A stretch of 58,059 bases of DNA, taken from Mycobacterium sp. E3251. Lineage in GTDB: Bacteria > Actinomycetota > Actinomycetes > Mycobacteriales > Mycobacteriaceae. The DNA lies in assembly GCF_001666835.1 (NCBI RefSeq), contig NZ_LZJF01000048.1, positions 1 through 58,059 of the forward strand. Direction: 5' to 3'. The translations under genes and the position numbers were made by a program. Under the pieces are notes generated by a model. That model did not search any database, was not told where the DNA came from, and saw only the letters and a list, made by a program, of their open reading frames with translations. Each line of letters opens with the position of its first letter. The first letter of the stretch is position 1. Shown one piece after another: positions 1 to 8,297 of the stretch.

Positions 1-1
1 C

Positions 2-817
2 TGGACCGAGCAGGAGATGTTCGTCAAGACCGATCCCCTGGGCAACGCGGTGGACCGGCGCCACCCGTGGAACCAGCACACCAACCCGCACCCGCAGAAG
101 CGGGACATGGACGGCGGCAAGTACAGCTGGGTGATGTCGCCGCGCTGGTTCGACGGCATGGACCACCTGGCGCTGGACACCGGCGGCGGCCCGCTGGCCC
201 GATTGTGGTCGACCGCGCTGGCCGGCCTGGTCGACATCGGCTACGTCAAGGCGACCGGCAACAGCGTCAAGATCAACCTGCCCAAGACCGCGCTCAAGGG
301 CCCGGTCGAGTTCGAGTGGAAGGTGCCCAAATACGGCAGCAACACCATCGAGCGGGATCGGGCGCGCACCTACTTCCAGGCCTACGCGGCGGCGTGCGCG
401 CTCTACTTCGCCGAGAAGGCGTTGACCGAGATCCGCGCCGGCCGCACCAAGACGTGGGAGCGCTTCGAGGTGCCCGACGAAGCCATCGGGTGCGGGTTCA
501 CCGAGGCGGTGCGCGGCGTGCTCAGCCACCACCTGGTGATCCGGGACGGCAAGATCGCCAACTACCACCCCTACCCGCCCACCCCGTGGAACGCCAACCC
601 GCGCGACAGCTACGGCACGCCCGGGCCGTACGAGGACGCGGTGCAGGGTCAACCGATCTTCGAGGAGAACAGCCGGGAGAACTTCAAGGGCATCGACGTC
701 ATGCGCACGGTGCGCAGCTTCGATCCGTGCCTGCCCTGTGGCGTGCACATGTATCTGGGCAAGGGCAAGACGCTGGAGAGACTGCACACGCCAACTCAGT
801 CACCCGTCGGGGAGTGA
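2..817 (+). CDS. hhyL: [NiFe]-hydrogenase large subunit, C-terminal part (group 1h/Hhy type)
   Basis: The gene runs in from the left edge, so only the last 271 residues are present (reading frame starts at base 2). It binds the NiFe active site and oxidises H2. The C-terminus carries the L2 motif DPCLPCGVHMYLGKGKT, whose two cysteines ligate nickel. Known family members are cut just after the His of this motif by a dedicated protease, and a protease gene lies 3.6 kb downstream. The DPCxPCxxH form followed by MYLGKGK is, from memory, typical of the actinobacterial high-affinity group 1h enzymes (Hhy of M. smegmatis, also Ralstonia AH) rather than group 2a Huc. A long tail of about 25 residues would be removed on maturation. 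The next gene starts 4 bases after the stop. The exact subgroup is an inference. Confidence 0.93.
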   Translation, partial: WTEQEMFVKTDPLGNAVDRRHPWNQHTNPHPQKRDMDGGKYSWVMSPRWFDGMDHLALDTGGGPLARLWSTALAGLVDIGYVKATGNSVKINLPKTALKGPVEFEWKVPKYGSNTIERDRARTYFQAYAAACALYFAEKALTEIRAGRTKTWERFEVPDEAIGCGFTEAVRGVLSHHLVIRDGKIANYHPYPPTPWNANPRDSYGTPGPYEDAVQGQPIFEENSRENFKGIDVMRTVRSFDPCLPCGVHMYLGKGKTLERLHTPTQSPVGE

Positions 818-821
818 GGAG

Positions 822-1724
822 ATGGTGGATCGCCCGGAAACCCTTGACGACAGTGCGGCGCGTTGGCGCACGGCGGGCGATCGGATCCAGACCCTGCTGG
901 ATTCCTGCGCGGCGGGTGGGCCGGCTGCGCAGGAACGCGCGAGGGAGTTGGTCCGTGAAGTGGTCGGACTCTACGGGGCCGGGCTGGAACGGATCATGCT
1001 GCTGGCCCAAGAGGGCCCTCGGGACGGACCAGGCCCCGGCCTGGCCGAGCGGCTGGCCACCGACGACCTGGTGGCCAGCCTGCTCCTGGTCCACGGCCTG
1101 CACCCCCACGACGTGCACCGCAGGGTGGCCGACGCGCTCGACCGGGTGCGGCCGTACCTGGGCTCGCACGGCGGTGACGTCGACCTGATCGGAGTCGACG
1201 GCGATACCGTGCGCCTCGCATTCACCGGCAGCTGCAAGAGCTGTCCGTCATCGGCGGTGACGCTGGAATTGGCGGTCCAGGACGCGGTGCGCGCCGCCGC
1301 GCCCGAGGTCTCGTCGATCGAGGTGCTGACCGCCGAATCCGCGCCCGGCCCGGCCGTGATACCCGCCGAATCGCTGCTGGCCCATCTGCATTCGACCGGC
1401 TCGACCTGGTACCCGGTACCCGAACTGGCCGAGCTGCAGCCCGGCGAGGTAGCGGGATTCCTGGTGTCGGACACCCCGCTGTTGGTGTGCAGGGTCGGCG
1501 ACCTGCCGCTGGCCTACCACGACCACTGTCCGGTGTGTGACGGCTCGTTGGCGGGTGCACGACTGCGCGAGACGCTGCTGGGCTGCCCGCGCTGCGGCAC
1601 ACAGTTCGACGTCGTGCATGCGGGCGCCGGTCCCGATGGCGCTCACCTCGAGCCGCTCCCCCTGCTGCGTCGCGATGGAGTGCCATCGGTAGCGCTGGCC
1701 GAACCGATGGGCGCCCCGGCATGA
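822..1724 (+). CDS. hhyE: NifU-domain / Rieske-like iron-sulfur protein of the hydrogenase operon
   Basis: This 300-residue protein has three parts. An N-terminal helical region covers about residues 1-100. A NifU C-terminal-like domain follows (LGSHGGDVDL near 113, then C138-K-S-C141-PSS), which in NifU binds a bridging iron-sulfur cluster. The C-terminal domain (about 190-300) resembles a Rieske/ferredoxin fold, but its metal motif is CPVC (about 236-239) and CPRC rather than the usual CxH...CxxH. The start at 822 was chosen because it lies 4 bases after the hydrogenase stop, with GGGGAGTGAGGAG just upstream. In M. smegmatis the equivalent gene next to the Hhy large subunit is called HhyE and was proposed to pass electrons from the hydrogenase to the respiratory chain; I transfer that role by position and domain order. 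It overlaps the next gene by ATGA. Confidence 0.85.
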   Translation: MVDRPETLDDSAARWRTAGDRIQTLLDSCAAGGPAAQERARELVREVVGLYGAGLERIMLLAQEGPRDGPGPGLAERLATDDLVASLLLVHGLHPHDVHRRVADALDRVRPYLGSHGGDVDLIGVDGDTVRLAFTGSCKSCPSSAVTLELAVQDAVRAAAPEVSSIEVLTAESAPGPAVIPAESLLAHLHSTGSTWYPVPELAELQPGEVAGFLVSDTPLLVCRVGDLPLAYHDHCPVCDGSLAGARLRETLLGCPRCGTQFDVVHAGAGPDGAHLEPLPLLRRDGVPSVALAEPMGAPA

Positions 1725-2347
1725 CGACCCCGTACGAGGTCCTGACTCGCATCCGCAGCAATCGCGCGGCCCCCGAACCGGCCGGGGAGCGCTGTGAGAT
1801 GTGCTCGGAATCGATCGCCGACGCACACCAGCACGTGGTGAACGTGGCCGACCGCCAGCTCATGTGCGTATGCCGCGCCTGCTATCTGCTGTTCACCGAC
1901 TCCCGGGCGGAACTCCGCTACCGCGCGGTGCCCGACCGGTATCTGTCATTCCCGGGCTTCGCGCTGGATCGCCGCGCCTGGGAGGCGCTGCAGATCCCGG
2001 TGGGTGTCGCCTTCTTCTTCAGGAACTCCGCACTCGGGCGCACCGTCGCCTTCTATCCCGGACCGGCCGGCGCTTGCGAATCCGAACTCGCGCTAAATGT
2101 TTGGGACACGCTCAGCGGCGCCGACGCCCGGGTGCGCCTGCTGGCCGACGACGTCGAGGCGCTGTTGGTCCGGGTCCCCGAATCCGGCGCGCCGCAAAGC
2201 TATCTCGTCCCCATCGACGCCTGCTACGAATTCGTCGGGCGGCTGCGCATGCTGTGGCGTGGGTTCGACGGAGGGCAGGAGGCGCGCGAGTTCATCGACG
2301 GCTTCTTCTCCCACCTCGAAGCGCGCGCTGTGAGAACACCGCCATGA
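1721..2347 (+). CDS. DUF5947-like zinc-motif protein, hydrogenase-associated
   Basis: A 208-residue protein of unknown function. Near the N-terminus it has C25-E-M-C28, two histidines at about 36 and 38, then C49-V-C51-R-A-C54, a pattern suited to binding zinc or iron. The rest looks like a compact alpha/beta domain with no recognised active site. It overlaps both neighbours by 4 bases (ATGA), so it is translationally coupled into the hydrogenase operon. I recognise it as the actinobacterial family DUF5947, which is found beside group 1h hydrogenases. A role in assembly or electron transfer is plausible from context only. Confidence 0.8.
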   Translation: MTTPYEVLTRIRSNRAAPEPAGERCEMCSESIADAHQHVVNVADRQLMCVCRACYLLFTDSRAELRYRAVPDRYLSFPGFALDRRAWEALQIPVGVAFFFRNSALGRTVAFYPGPAGACESELALNVWDTLSGADARVRLLADDVEALLVRVPESGAPQSYLVPIDACYEFVGRLRMLWRGFDGGQEAREFIDGFFSHLEARAVRTPP

Positions 2348-2991
2348 TGGACGTCGACTTCTCGGTCCTGGACGTGGCGCCGGAGCCGTACACCGTCAGC
2401 CCGGTGCTGACGGCGCGGGTCGCCGTGGACACCGGTGGTGGCGCGGTCGACCCGGTGCACGCGATCGCCCTGCGCTGCCAGGTCCGCATCGAGCCGCTGC
2501 GACGCTCGTACTCCGACGCCGAAGCCGACGGGTTGCTGGACCTGTTCGGGCCGCGCGAACGGTGGGCGAGCACCCAGCGCACCTTCCTCTGGCAGCACTG
2601 CACCGCGATGGTGCAGGGTTTCGCCGGCAACACGACCGTGGCGCTGCCGTTGGATTGCACCTACGATTTCGAAGTTGCCGCCGCCAAATATCTGCATGCG
2701 TTGCGCGACGGTGCGCTACCGCTCCAATTCCTCTTCAGCGGAACGATTTTCGTCAAATCCGAACGCGGATTTTCCGTCCAGCAAGTTCCGTGGGACTGTG
2801 AATGCCGCTACGACATGCCGGTCACGGTGTGGCGGCAGCTGATGGCCCAGCACTACCCCAACGCCGGCTGGCTGCGGCTGAGCCACGAAACCATCACCGC
2901 CCTGGCCACCTACAAGTCGGCGCACGGGCTGCTCGACCTCGACCACGCGATCACCTCACTGCTGGACGCGGACCGGGAGACGGCGCAATGA
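2344..2991 (+). CDS. DUF6084-like protein, hydrogenase-associated
   Basis: A 215-residue protein that I match to DUF6084, a family seen with actinobacterial hydrogenases and without a known function. It starts with two adjacent Met codons; the first overlaps the upstream stop (ATGATG). Visible features are an N-terminal beta-rich stretch around VDPVHAIALRCQVRIEPLRR, and many conserved-looking aromatics such as FLWQHCTAMVQGF (about 83-95), but no metal motif, signal peptide or membrane segment. It overlaps the next gene by ATGA. The constant pairing of this family with DUF5947 suggests that the two act together, perhaps in cofactor insertion; this is inference. Confidence 0.75.
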   Translation: MMDVDFSVLDVAPEPYTVSPVLTARVAVDTGGGAVDPVHAIALRCQVRIEPLRRSYSDAEADGLLDLFGPRERWASTQRTFLWQHCTAMVQGFAGNTTVALPLDCTYDFEVAAAKYLHALRDGALPLQFLFSGTIFVKSERGFSVQQVPWDCECRYDMPVTVWRQLMAQHYPNAGWLRLSHETITALATYKSAHGLLDLDHAITSLLDADRETAQ

Positions 2992-4313
2992 CGGCCGACT
3001 GGGACCGGGCCCGCGCCGTCGCCGACGCGGTGCTTTACGAGGGCTATCTGCTCTACCCGTACCGCGGCACCTCGACCAAGAACCAATCACGCTGGCAGTT
3101 CGGCGTTCTGGGCCCGCCGGGGGCCGCGCAGGCCGGACTGGGCGAGGACGACACCCTGGCAGCACAGTTTCTGGCCGACGGCGCCGGGGAGCTGACCCTG
3201 ATGGTGCGGTTCCTGCAGTTGCAGCACCGCCGGGCCGAGCGCGAAGTCTCCCCCGGGGAATACGAGCCCGTCGACGAGCTCGCCACCCCGGGCGGGTCGT
3301 GGCTGACCTGGGACGAAGCGGTCGAATGCGAAAGGTCCTTCGGCCCTGTCGCCCTCGACGGCGGGCCATGGACACTGTCGGTGACGGCGGACGCGGGCAC
3401 CGACATCGAATTTCTCGATGGCGGGCGCCTGGTGCGGCAACGACGGGAGGTACGTGGCGTGCTCACGGTCGCCAGCGAGGCGGACGGCGACCTGTGCCGG
3501 GTGTCGGTGCGGGTCAGCAACATCGGCGACGGTGCAGCGGACAAGAACGACGCGATCGCGCGGTCCATGATCGGAACACACGTCATCGCCGAACTCGCAG
3601 GCGGGCAGTTCGTTTCGCTGCTCGAGCCGCCGCCCGCGGCCGTCGATGCGGCATCCCGGTGCAGCCAGCACCGCTGCTTTCCGGTGCTGGCCGGCCCGCC
3701 CGGCGGCCGCGACCTGCTGTTGATCTCGCCGATCATCCTCTACGACCACCCGGAGGTCGCCGAGCAGAGCGATACCGCCCTGTATGACTGCACCGAGATC
3801 GACGAGATCCTGACCCTGCGCGTGATGACCATGACGGACGAGGAGAAGGCGCAGGCCCGGGCCACCGATCCACGGGCGGCGCGGATCATCGACCAATGTG
3901 ACGCCATGTCTCCCGACGCGATGGCTCGCCTGCACGGCGTGCTGCGTGATCCGCACGCGATCTCGGGGCTGGTCCCGGAGATCCCTGACGGGGTCGATTG
4001 GTGGGATCCGCTGGCCGATAACGCCGTACGCCCGGAAATCGATGCGGTGCTGGTGAACGGGGTCCGCGTAGCGCGCGGCAGCCGGGTCCGATTGCGGCCG
4101 AGGCGCAACGCCGACGCGCAGGACATTTTCGTCGCGGGCAAGACCGCCCGCGTCACCTCGGTGCACGAGGACGTCGACGGCACCAAGCACGTCGCGGTCG
4201 TCGTCGAGGACGACCCGGCCGCCGACCTGCATGACTGGTACGGCCGCTACCTGTACTTCTCCCCCGACGAGATCGAGCCTCTGGAAGCTCAACGCAGCCC
4301 GGCAAACTCGTGA
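2988..4313 (+). CDS. Unrecognised 441-aa protein in the hydrogenase operon
   Basis: I do not recognise this family. The protein is soluble-looking, with no signal peptide or membrane segment. The N-terminus (ADAVLYEGYLLYPYRGTSTK, about 14-33) reads like the start of a structured alpha/beta domain. A middle beta-rich region (about 80-280) holds repeated hydrophobic strands. The last 80 residues (VARGSRVRLRPRRNADAQD and onward) resemble a small beta-barrel with a basic face. Cys is scarce, so an iron-sulfur role is unlikely. It starts in an ATGA overlap with the preceding gene and ends 12 bases before the small membrane protein, so it belongs to the operon. From context it is an accessory factor for hydrogenase assembly or attachment. 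Confidence 0.8.
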   Translation: MTADWDRARAVADAVLYEGYLLYPYRGTSTKNQSRWQFGVLGPPGAAQAGLGEDDTLAAQFLADGAGELTLMVRFLQLQHRRAEREVSPGEYEPVDELATPGGSWLTWDEAVECERSFGPVALDGGPWTLSVTADAGTDIEFLDGGRLVRQRREVRGVLTVASEADGDLCRVSVRVSNIGDGAADKNDAIARSMIGTHVIAELAGGQFVSLLEPPPAAVDAASRCSQHRCFPVLAGPPGGRDLLLISPIILYDHPEVAEQSDTALYDCTEIDEILTLRVMTMTDEEKAQARATDPRAARIIDQCDAMSPDAMARLHGVLRDPHAISGLVPEIPDGVDWWDPLADNAVRPEIDAVLVNGVRVARGSRVRLRPRRNADAQDIFVAGKTARVTSVHEDVDGTKHVAVVVEDDPAADLHDWYGRYLYFSPDEIEPLEAQRSPANS

Positions 4314-4325
4314 AAGGAGTCCGAG

Positions 4326-4445
4326 ATGGAGATCCTGGGTTGGATATTCATCGCGATCATCGCGTTGGTGGTGGCGATCGGAGTGGTGCTTGGGGTGACA
4401 TCCCTGCCCGATGCCCGCCGCTACCTGAAACTGAGGCGGATGTAA
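4326..4445 (+). CDS. 39-aa single-pass membrane microprotein (DUF6893-like)
   Basis: A very short gene with an excellent ribosome site (GAAAGGAG 7 bases before ATG). The product begins MEILGW, runs through one strongly hydrophobic helix (about residues 5-25, rich in Ile, Val, Gly) and ends in a basic tail with PDARRYLKLRRM, giving an N-out/C-in prediction by the positive-inside rule. It lies between the unknown 441-aa gene and the maturation protease with 12-base gaps on both sides. I believe it matches the small family DUF6893 found in actinobacterial hydrogenase clusters. It may anchor a hydrogenase component to the membrane; this is inference. Confidence 0.75.
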   Translation: MEILGWIFIAIIALVVAIGVVLGVTSLPDARRYLKLRRM

Positions 4446-4457
4446 CCGGCTGCTGAA

Positions 4458-4967
4458 ATGACAGCGCGCATCCTGGTAGCGGGCATCGGCAACATCTTCC
4501 TGGGCGACGACGGATTCGGATCAGAAGTGATCCGCACCGCCGAGATCCCGCAGGACGGTGCGACCGTCCGCGTCACCGACTACGGCATCCGCGGGATGCA
4601 CCTTGCCTACGACCTGCTCGAGGACTGGGACACCCTGGTGCTCGTCGACGCGGTCCCCAGCCGCGGCAACCCCGGCACGTTGCACGTCTTCCAGGCCGAT
4701 CATGAAGCAGATTCCACCGCAATGGGTTTCGACGGCCACAGCATGGATCCGGCCGCGGTGTTCGCCAGCCTGCGGGCGCTGGGCGGCGATCCGCCCTACA
4801 CGGTCGTCGTCGGGTGCGAGGCCGGCAGCGTCGAGGAGGGCATCGGCCTCACCGAGCCGGTGGCCCAGGCGGTTCCGCGCGCCGCGCGGGCCGTCGAGGA
4901 GATTGTCGCGGCGTTGCGGGCGCACTCGGCCGCAACCAGCCGAGAAAGCACTGAGCCATGTGTTTAG
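4458..4967 (+). CDS. [NiFe]-hydrogenase maturation endopeptidase (HyaD/HybD/HycI family)
   Basis: This 169-residue protease removes the C-terminal tail of the hydrogenase large subunit after nickel has been inserted. The family signature GIGNIFLGDDGFG sits at residues 9-21. The three residues that bind nickel in E. coli HybD (E16, D62, H93) correspond here to D17 (Asp instead of Glu), D64 in LVDAV and H94 in DGHSMDP. The substrate is presumably the large subunit at the left edge of the window, which still has its DPCxPCxxH cleavage site. The end overlaps hypC by 10 bases. The gene is complete and of normal length for the family. Confidence 0.92.
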   Translation: MTARILVAGIGNIFLGDDGFGSEVIRTAEIPQDGATVRVTDYGIRGMHLAYDLLEDWDTLVLVDAVPSRGNPGTLHVFQADHEADSTAMGFDGHSMDPAAVFASLRALGGDPPYTVVVGCEAGSVEEGIGLTEPVAQAVPRAARAVEEIVAALRAHSAATSRESTEPCV

Positions 4968-5215
4968 GGATCCCCGGCCAAGTGATCCGGATGCTGGACG
5001 GCTTCGAAGGGCAGCTCGCCCTGGTCGACGTCACCGGCGAACAGCGCAGGGTCAACGTCGGCATGCTGCCGGAGGAGACGTTCGCGCCCGGCGACTGGAT
5101 AATCATCCACATGGGGTTCGCCGTCGAGAAGACGGACCGCGCGGGCGCCGAGCAGGCGCTGGCGGGTCTGGAGCTGATGGGCCGGGGCCGCACGGACTTT
5201 CCGGAGGTCGGCTGA
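4958..5215 (+). CDS. hypC: Hydrogenase assembly chaperone HypC (copy 1)
   Basis: An 85-residue HypC/HybG family chaperone. It begins with the invariant MCLGIPG, whose Cys2 becomes the new N-terminus and holds the Fe(CN)2CO unit during transfer from HypD to the large subunit. The C-terminal half has the family pattern [14 protein letters not shown]. The start overlaps the end of the protease gene by 10 bases, and hypF follows one base after the stop. A second hypC and an SIS-HypC fusion occur in the same operon, so copies may be specialised for different partners. Confidence 0.94.
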   Translation: MCLGIPGQVIRMLDGFEGQLALVDVTGEQRRVNVGMLPEETFAPGDWIIIHMGFAVEKTDRAGAEQALAGLELMGRGRTDFPEVG

Positions 5216-5216
5216 G

Positions 5217-7571
5217 ATGACCTCGTCCCCCCTGCTGCTGCGGCACCGCGACGTTCGGCAGCGCTTCACCGTGACCGGTGTCGTGCAGGGGGTGGGCTTC
5301 CGGCCCTTCGTCCACCGCATCGCGACCGAACTCGGCCTGTCCGGCTTCGTCGGCAACGATTCGGGCGCGGTGTTCCTCGAGGTGCAGGGCGAGCCTGCAC
5401 GCCTGGCTGAATTCGGCCGCCGCCTCCGTGCCGAGGCGCCACCGCTGGCCCGGATCAGCGACGTCACGGTGAGCGAGCTCGCCGCCGACGCCGGCGCCGG
5501 CCGCGGGTTCCGGATCGTGGCCAGCCGGGACGTCCCCGGCGAGGCGACGCCGATTCCGCCCGACATCGCCACGTGCGGCGACTGCGTCGCCGAACTCTTC
5601 GACCACCGTGACCGGCGCTACCGCCACCCCTTCATCACCTGCACCAACTGCGGGCCGCGGTTCACCATCGTTCGCGAGCTGCCCTACGACCGCCCGGCCA
5701 CCACCATGTCCGGGTTCACCATGTGTGCGCGCTGCGCCGCCGAATACCACGACCCGGCGGACCGCCGCTTCCACGCGCAGCCGATCGCCTGCCCCGAATG
5801 CGGGCCGTCCCTGTCGTTCCGGTCGGCGGGCGGACGCGTCGACGGGTCGGACGCGGCGCTGGCGGCCGCCCAACGCGCGCTGGCCGCCGGTGCGGTGGTG
5901 GCCATCAAGGGCGTCGGCGGCTACCACTTGGCCTGCGCCGTCAGCGATGAGGCGGCGGTCACCGCGCTGCGGGCGCGAAAGGCGCGCGGCGCCAAGCCGT
6001 TTGCCATGCTGGTCCGTGATCTGGAGATCGCTCGCCGCTACGCCCACGTCGACGACGACGAGGCCGCCGTGCTGCTGGGTCCCGCCCGTCCGATCGTGCT
6101 GTTGAGGCGCCGATCCCCGAACGACATCGCGCCGATCGCCGACGCCGTGGCTCCGGGCAGCCCGCTGCTGGGACTGATGCTGCCGTACTCCCCCATCCAT
6201 CACCTGCTGCTGGCGCGCGTGCCCCGCGCCGCCGACCCGCCCCCCGCCGCGCTGGTGCTCACCAGCGCCAACCGATCCGACGAACCCATCTGTTTCACCG
6301 ATGACGATGCCAGACAACGACTTCCGGCACTCTGTGATGCGGTCCTCGACCACGACCGCCCGATCCACGTGCCGTGCGACGACTCGGTGGTGCGGGTGTT
6401 GAAGGACGAGGGCGTCGGGTGCGAACTGCCGATCCGGCGGTCCCGCGGGTATGCACCGCTGCCGGTCGACTTGAATGTCGAGTGCCCGGCGGTGCTGGCC
6501 GTCGGCGGGGAATTGAAGAACACCTTCTGCCTCACCGACGGCTCGCGCGCCTACCTGTCCGGGCACATCGGCGACATGGGCACCTGGGAGACGCTGCGCG
6601 CGTTCGAGCGGGCGGTGCACCAACTCAGCGAGATACGTGGTGAGCCGGCGCGTTTGGCCGCCGACCTGCACCCCGGGTATCACACCCGAAGCTGGGCGGA
6701 GCGCCGGGCGGACGGTCGACCGCTGGACCTCGTCCAGCACCACCACGCGCACGTGGTGTCGCTGCTGGCCGAGCACGGGCGCATCGGCGAACCCGTCGTC
6801 GGGGTCTGCTTCGACGGCACGGGTTACGGGTGCGACCAGACCATCTGGGGCGGGGAGATTCTCCAGCTCGGCCGCGACAGCCAGCGATTCGTCCGGGCCG
6901 GCCACCTCTCGGCGGTACCACTGCCCGGCGGTGATGCGGCCGTCCGCAACCCGTGGCGGATGGCGCTGTCGCAGTTGTGGTCGGCAGGCATCGACTGGAC
7001 ACCCGACCTGGCCCCCGTCCTGGCCGCGACGCCGGACGAATTGCGCCTGACCCGTTCGCAATTGGAGACGGGAACCGGATGTGTGCCCTGTTCGAGCATG
7101 GGCCGCCTGTTCGACGCGGTCGCCTCGCTGCTGGGCGTGCGGCACCGCATCGACTACGAAGGCCAGGCCGCCATCGAGCTGGAGGCGCTGGCGGAATCGG
7201 CGGGTACCCAGACCAGGCCGTCGCTGCCGCTCGCGGTCGGCGCCGACGGGGTGATAGACCCCGCCCCCATGGTGCAGACGTTGGTGTCGGCGCTGTACAG
7301 CGGCACGCGACCCGCGCTGCTGGCCGCTGCTTTTCACGACGCCGTCGCGGACGCCGTCGTCAAGGTGGTCGGTCAGGTGGCCGGCGCCACCCGGTTGGTC
7401 GGCCTCACCGGTGGGGTATTCCAGAACGTGTTGTTGCGAAGAGCGTGTCGTCAGCGGTTGCAGCTGGCGGGATTCGAGGTGCTGACCCACCACATCGTTC
7501 CGCCCAACGACGGCGGGCTCGCCCTCGGGCAGGCCGTGATCGCCATGCTGACGGCGCGGGAGGAGGGCTGA
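5217..7571 (+). CDS. hypF: Carbamoyltransferase HypF
   Basis: This 784-residue enzyme uses carbamoyl phosphate to load the HypE C-terminal cysteine, the first step in making the CN ligands of the hydrogenase. Domains in order are: acylphosphatase-like (about 15-105, with [15 protein letters not shown]), two zinc fingers (CGDC...CTNCGPRFT and CARC...CPECGPS, about 120-205), a YrdC-like nucleotide-binding domain (about 215-400), and a Kae1/TobZ-like carbamoyltransferase domain containing HHHAH near residue 506. Length is normal (E. coli HypF is 750). A clear TGAGATG junction follows hypC, and the next gene starts after a 3-base gap. Confidence 0.96.
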   Translation: MTSSPLLLRHRDVRQRFTVTGVVQGVGFRPFVHRIATELGLSGFVGNDSGAVFLEVQGEPARLAEFGRRLRAEAPPLARISDVTVSELAADAGAGRGFRIVASRDVPGEATPIPPDIATCGDCVAELFDHRDRRYRHPFITCTNCGPRFTIVRELPYDRPATTMSGFTMCARCAAEYHDPADRRFHAQPIACPECGPSLSFRSAGGRVDGSDAALAAAQRALAAGAVVAIKGVGGYHLACAVSDEAAVTALRARKARGAKPFAMLVRDLEIARRYAHVDDDEAAVLLGPARPIVLLRRRSPNDIAPIADAVAPGSPLLGLMLPYSPIHHLLLARVPRAADPPPAALVLTSANRSDEPICFTDDDARQRLPALCDAVLDHDRPIHVPCDDSVVRVLKDEGVGCELPIRRSRGYAPLPVDLNVECPAVLAVGGELKNTFCLTDGSRAYLSGHIGDMGTWETLRAFERAVHQLSEIRGEPARLAADLHPGYHTRSWAERRADGRPLDLVQHHHAHVVSLLAEHGRIGEPVVGVCFDGTGYGCDQTIWGGEILQLGRDSQRFVRAGHLSAVPLPGGDAAVRNPWRMALSQLWSAGIDWTPDLAPVLAATPDELRLTRSQLETGTGCVPCSSMGRLFDAVASLLGVRHRIDYEGQAAIELEALAESAGTQTRPSLPLAVGADGVIDPAPMVQTLVSALYSGTRPALLAAAFHDAVADAVVKVVGQVAGATRLVGLTGGVFQNVLLRRACRQRLQLAGFEVLTHHIVPPNDGGLALGQAVIAMLTAREEG

Positions 7572-7574
7572 CAA

Positions 7575-8297
7575 ATGACCACCACAGCCATCGATCGCGG
7601 GCTGGGCGCCGAATTGGCCGACGACCTCGCCGCCACCGCCTTCACGCTCGCCAAGCGCTTCGCGGCGGGCGCCACCATGTGGTCCATCGCGCCGTCGTGG
7701 GAGCCGCACGCGCTGCACATCGCGGTCGAGTTCGTGCACCCGGTGATCATGGGCAAACGGGCGCTGCCCGCGGTGGCGCTGACCGGACCCGACCTGGTGG
7801 ACCTGGTGCGAGTGTCCGTGCGGCCGGGCGACATCGTGGTCGCGGTTTCGGGAGCCGACGACGCGCAGGTCCGCTCGGTCATGCGGCGCTCGCCGGCGTG
7901 GGGCGCCACCACGATCTGGATCGGCAGCGGCGAACGCCCCGGCGCGGGCATGGCCGACCACGTGCTGTGGCTCGACGACCCCGATCCGCGGGTGCCCGCG
8001 ACGGGTGGCTTTGTGCTGTTCTATCACCTGCTGTGGGAACTGACCCACGTGTGCTTCGAGCACCCCGGCCTGCTCAAACCCGAGTGCGCCGAATCGGTTT
8101 GCGTCACCTGCAGCGACGAGGGGCGTCCCGGCGAGGCGGTGACGGCGTCGGTCGACGGGCACGCCACGGTGCGCACCGCGCGCGGCATCGAGAACGTGCT
8201 GACCACCCTGATCGACCCCGTCGCCGCCGGGGACTTGATGCTGGTGCACGCCGGCATGGCGATCGCCCGCATAGAGGAGGAGGGCATTCATGAGTGA
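7575..8297 (+). CDS. SIS domain - HypC-like fusion protein
   Basis: A 240-residue fusion. Residues about 10-165 form a sugar-isomerase (SIS) Rossmann-like domain (GDIVVAVSGADD near 85-97). After about residue 170 comes a HypC-like beta-barrel ending GDLMLVHAGMAIARIEEEG (219-237). The usual N-terminal MCLGIPG of HypC is replaced by an internal C176-V-T-C179 at the start of that domain. A free N-terminal cysteine is therefore not available, so the Fe-carrying chemistry of normal HypC must differ or be absent. The ribosome site GAGGAGGG lies before ATG. It overlaps the next gene, also an SIS protein, by 8 bases. I have seen such fusions listed as HypC-family proteins in Actinobacteria; their function is not known to me. 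Confidence 0.85.
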   Translation: MTTTAIDRGLGAELADDLAATAFTLAKRFAAGATMWSIAPSWEPHALHIAVEFVHPVIMGKRALPAVALTGPDLVDLVRVSVRPGDIVVAVSGADDAQVRSVMRRSPAWGATTIWIGSGERPGAGMADHVLWLDDPDPRVPATGGFVLFYHLLWELTHVCFEHPGLLKPECAESVCVTCSDEGRPGEAVTASVDGHATVRTARGIENVLTTLIDPVAAGDLMLVHAGMAIARIEEEGIHE

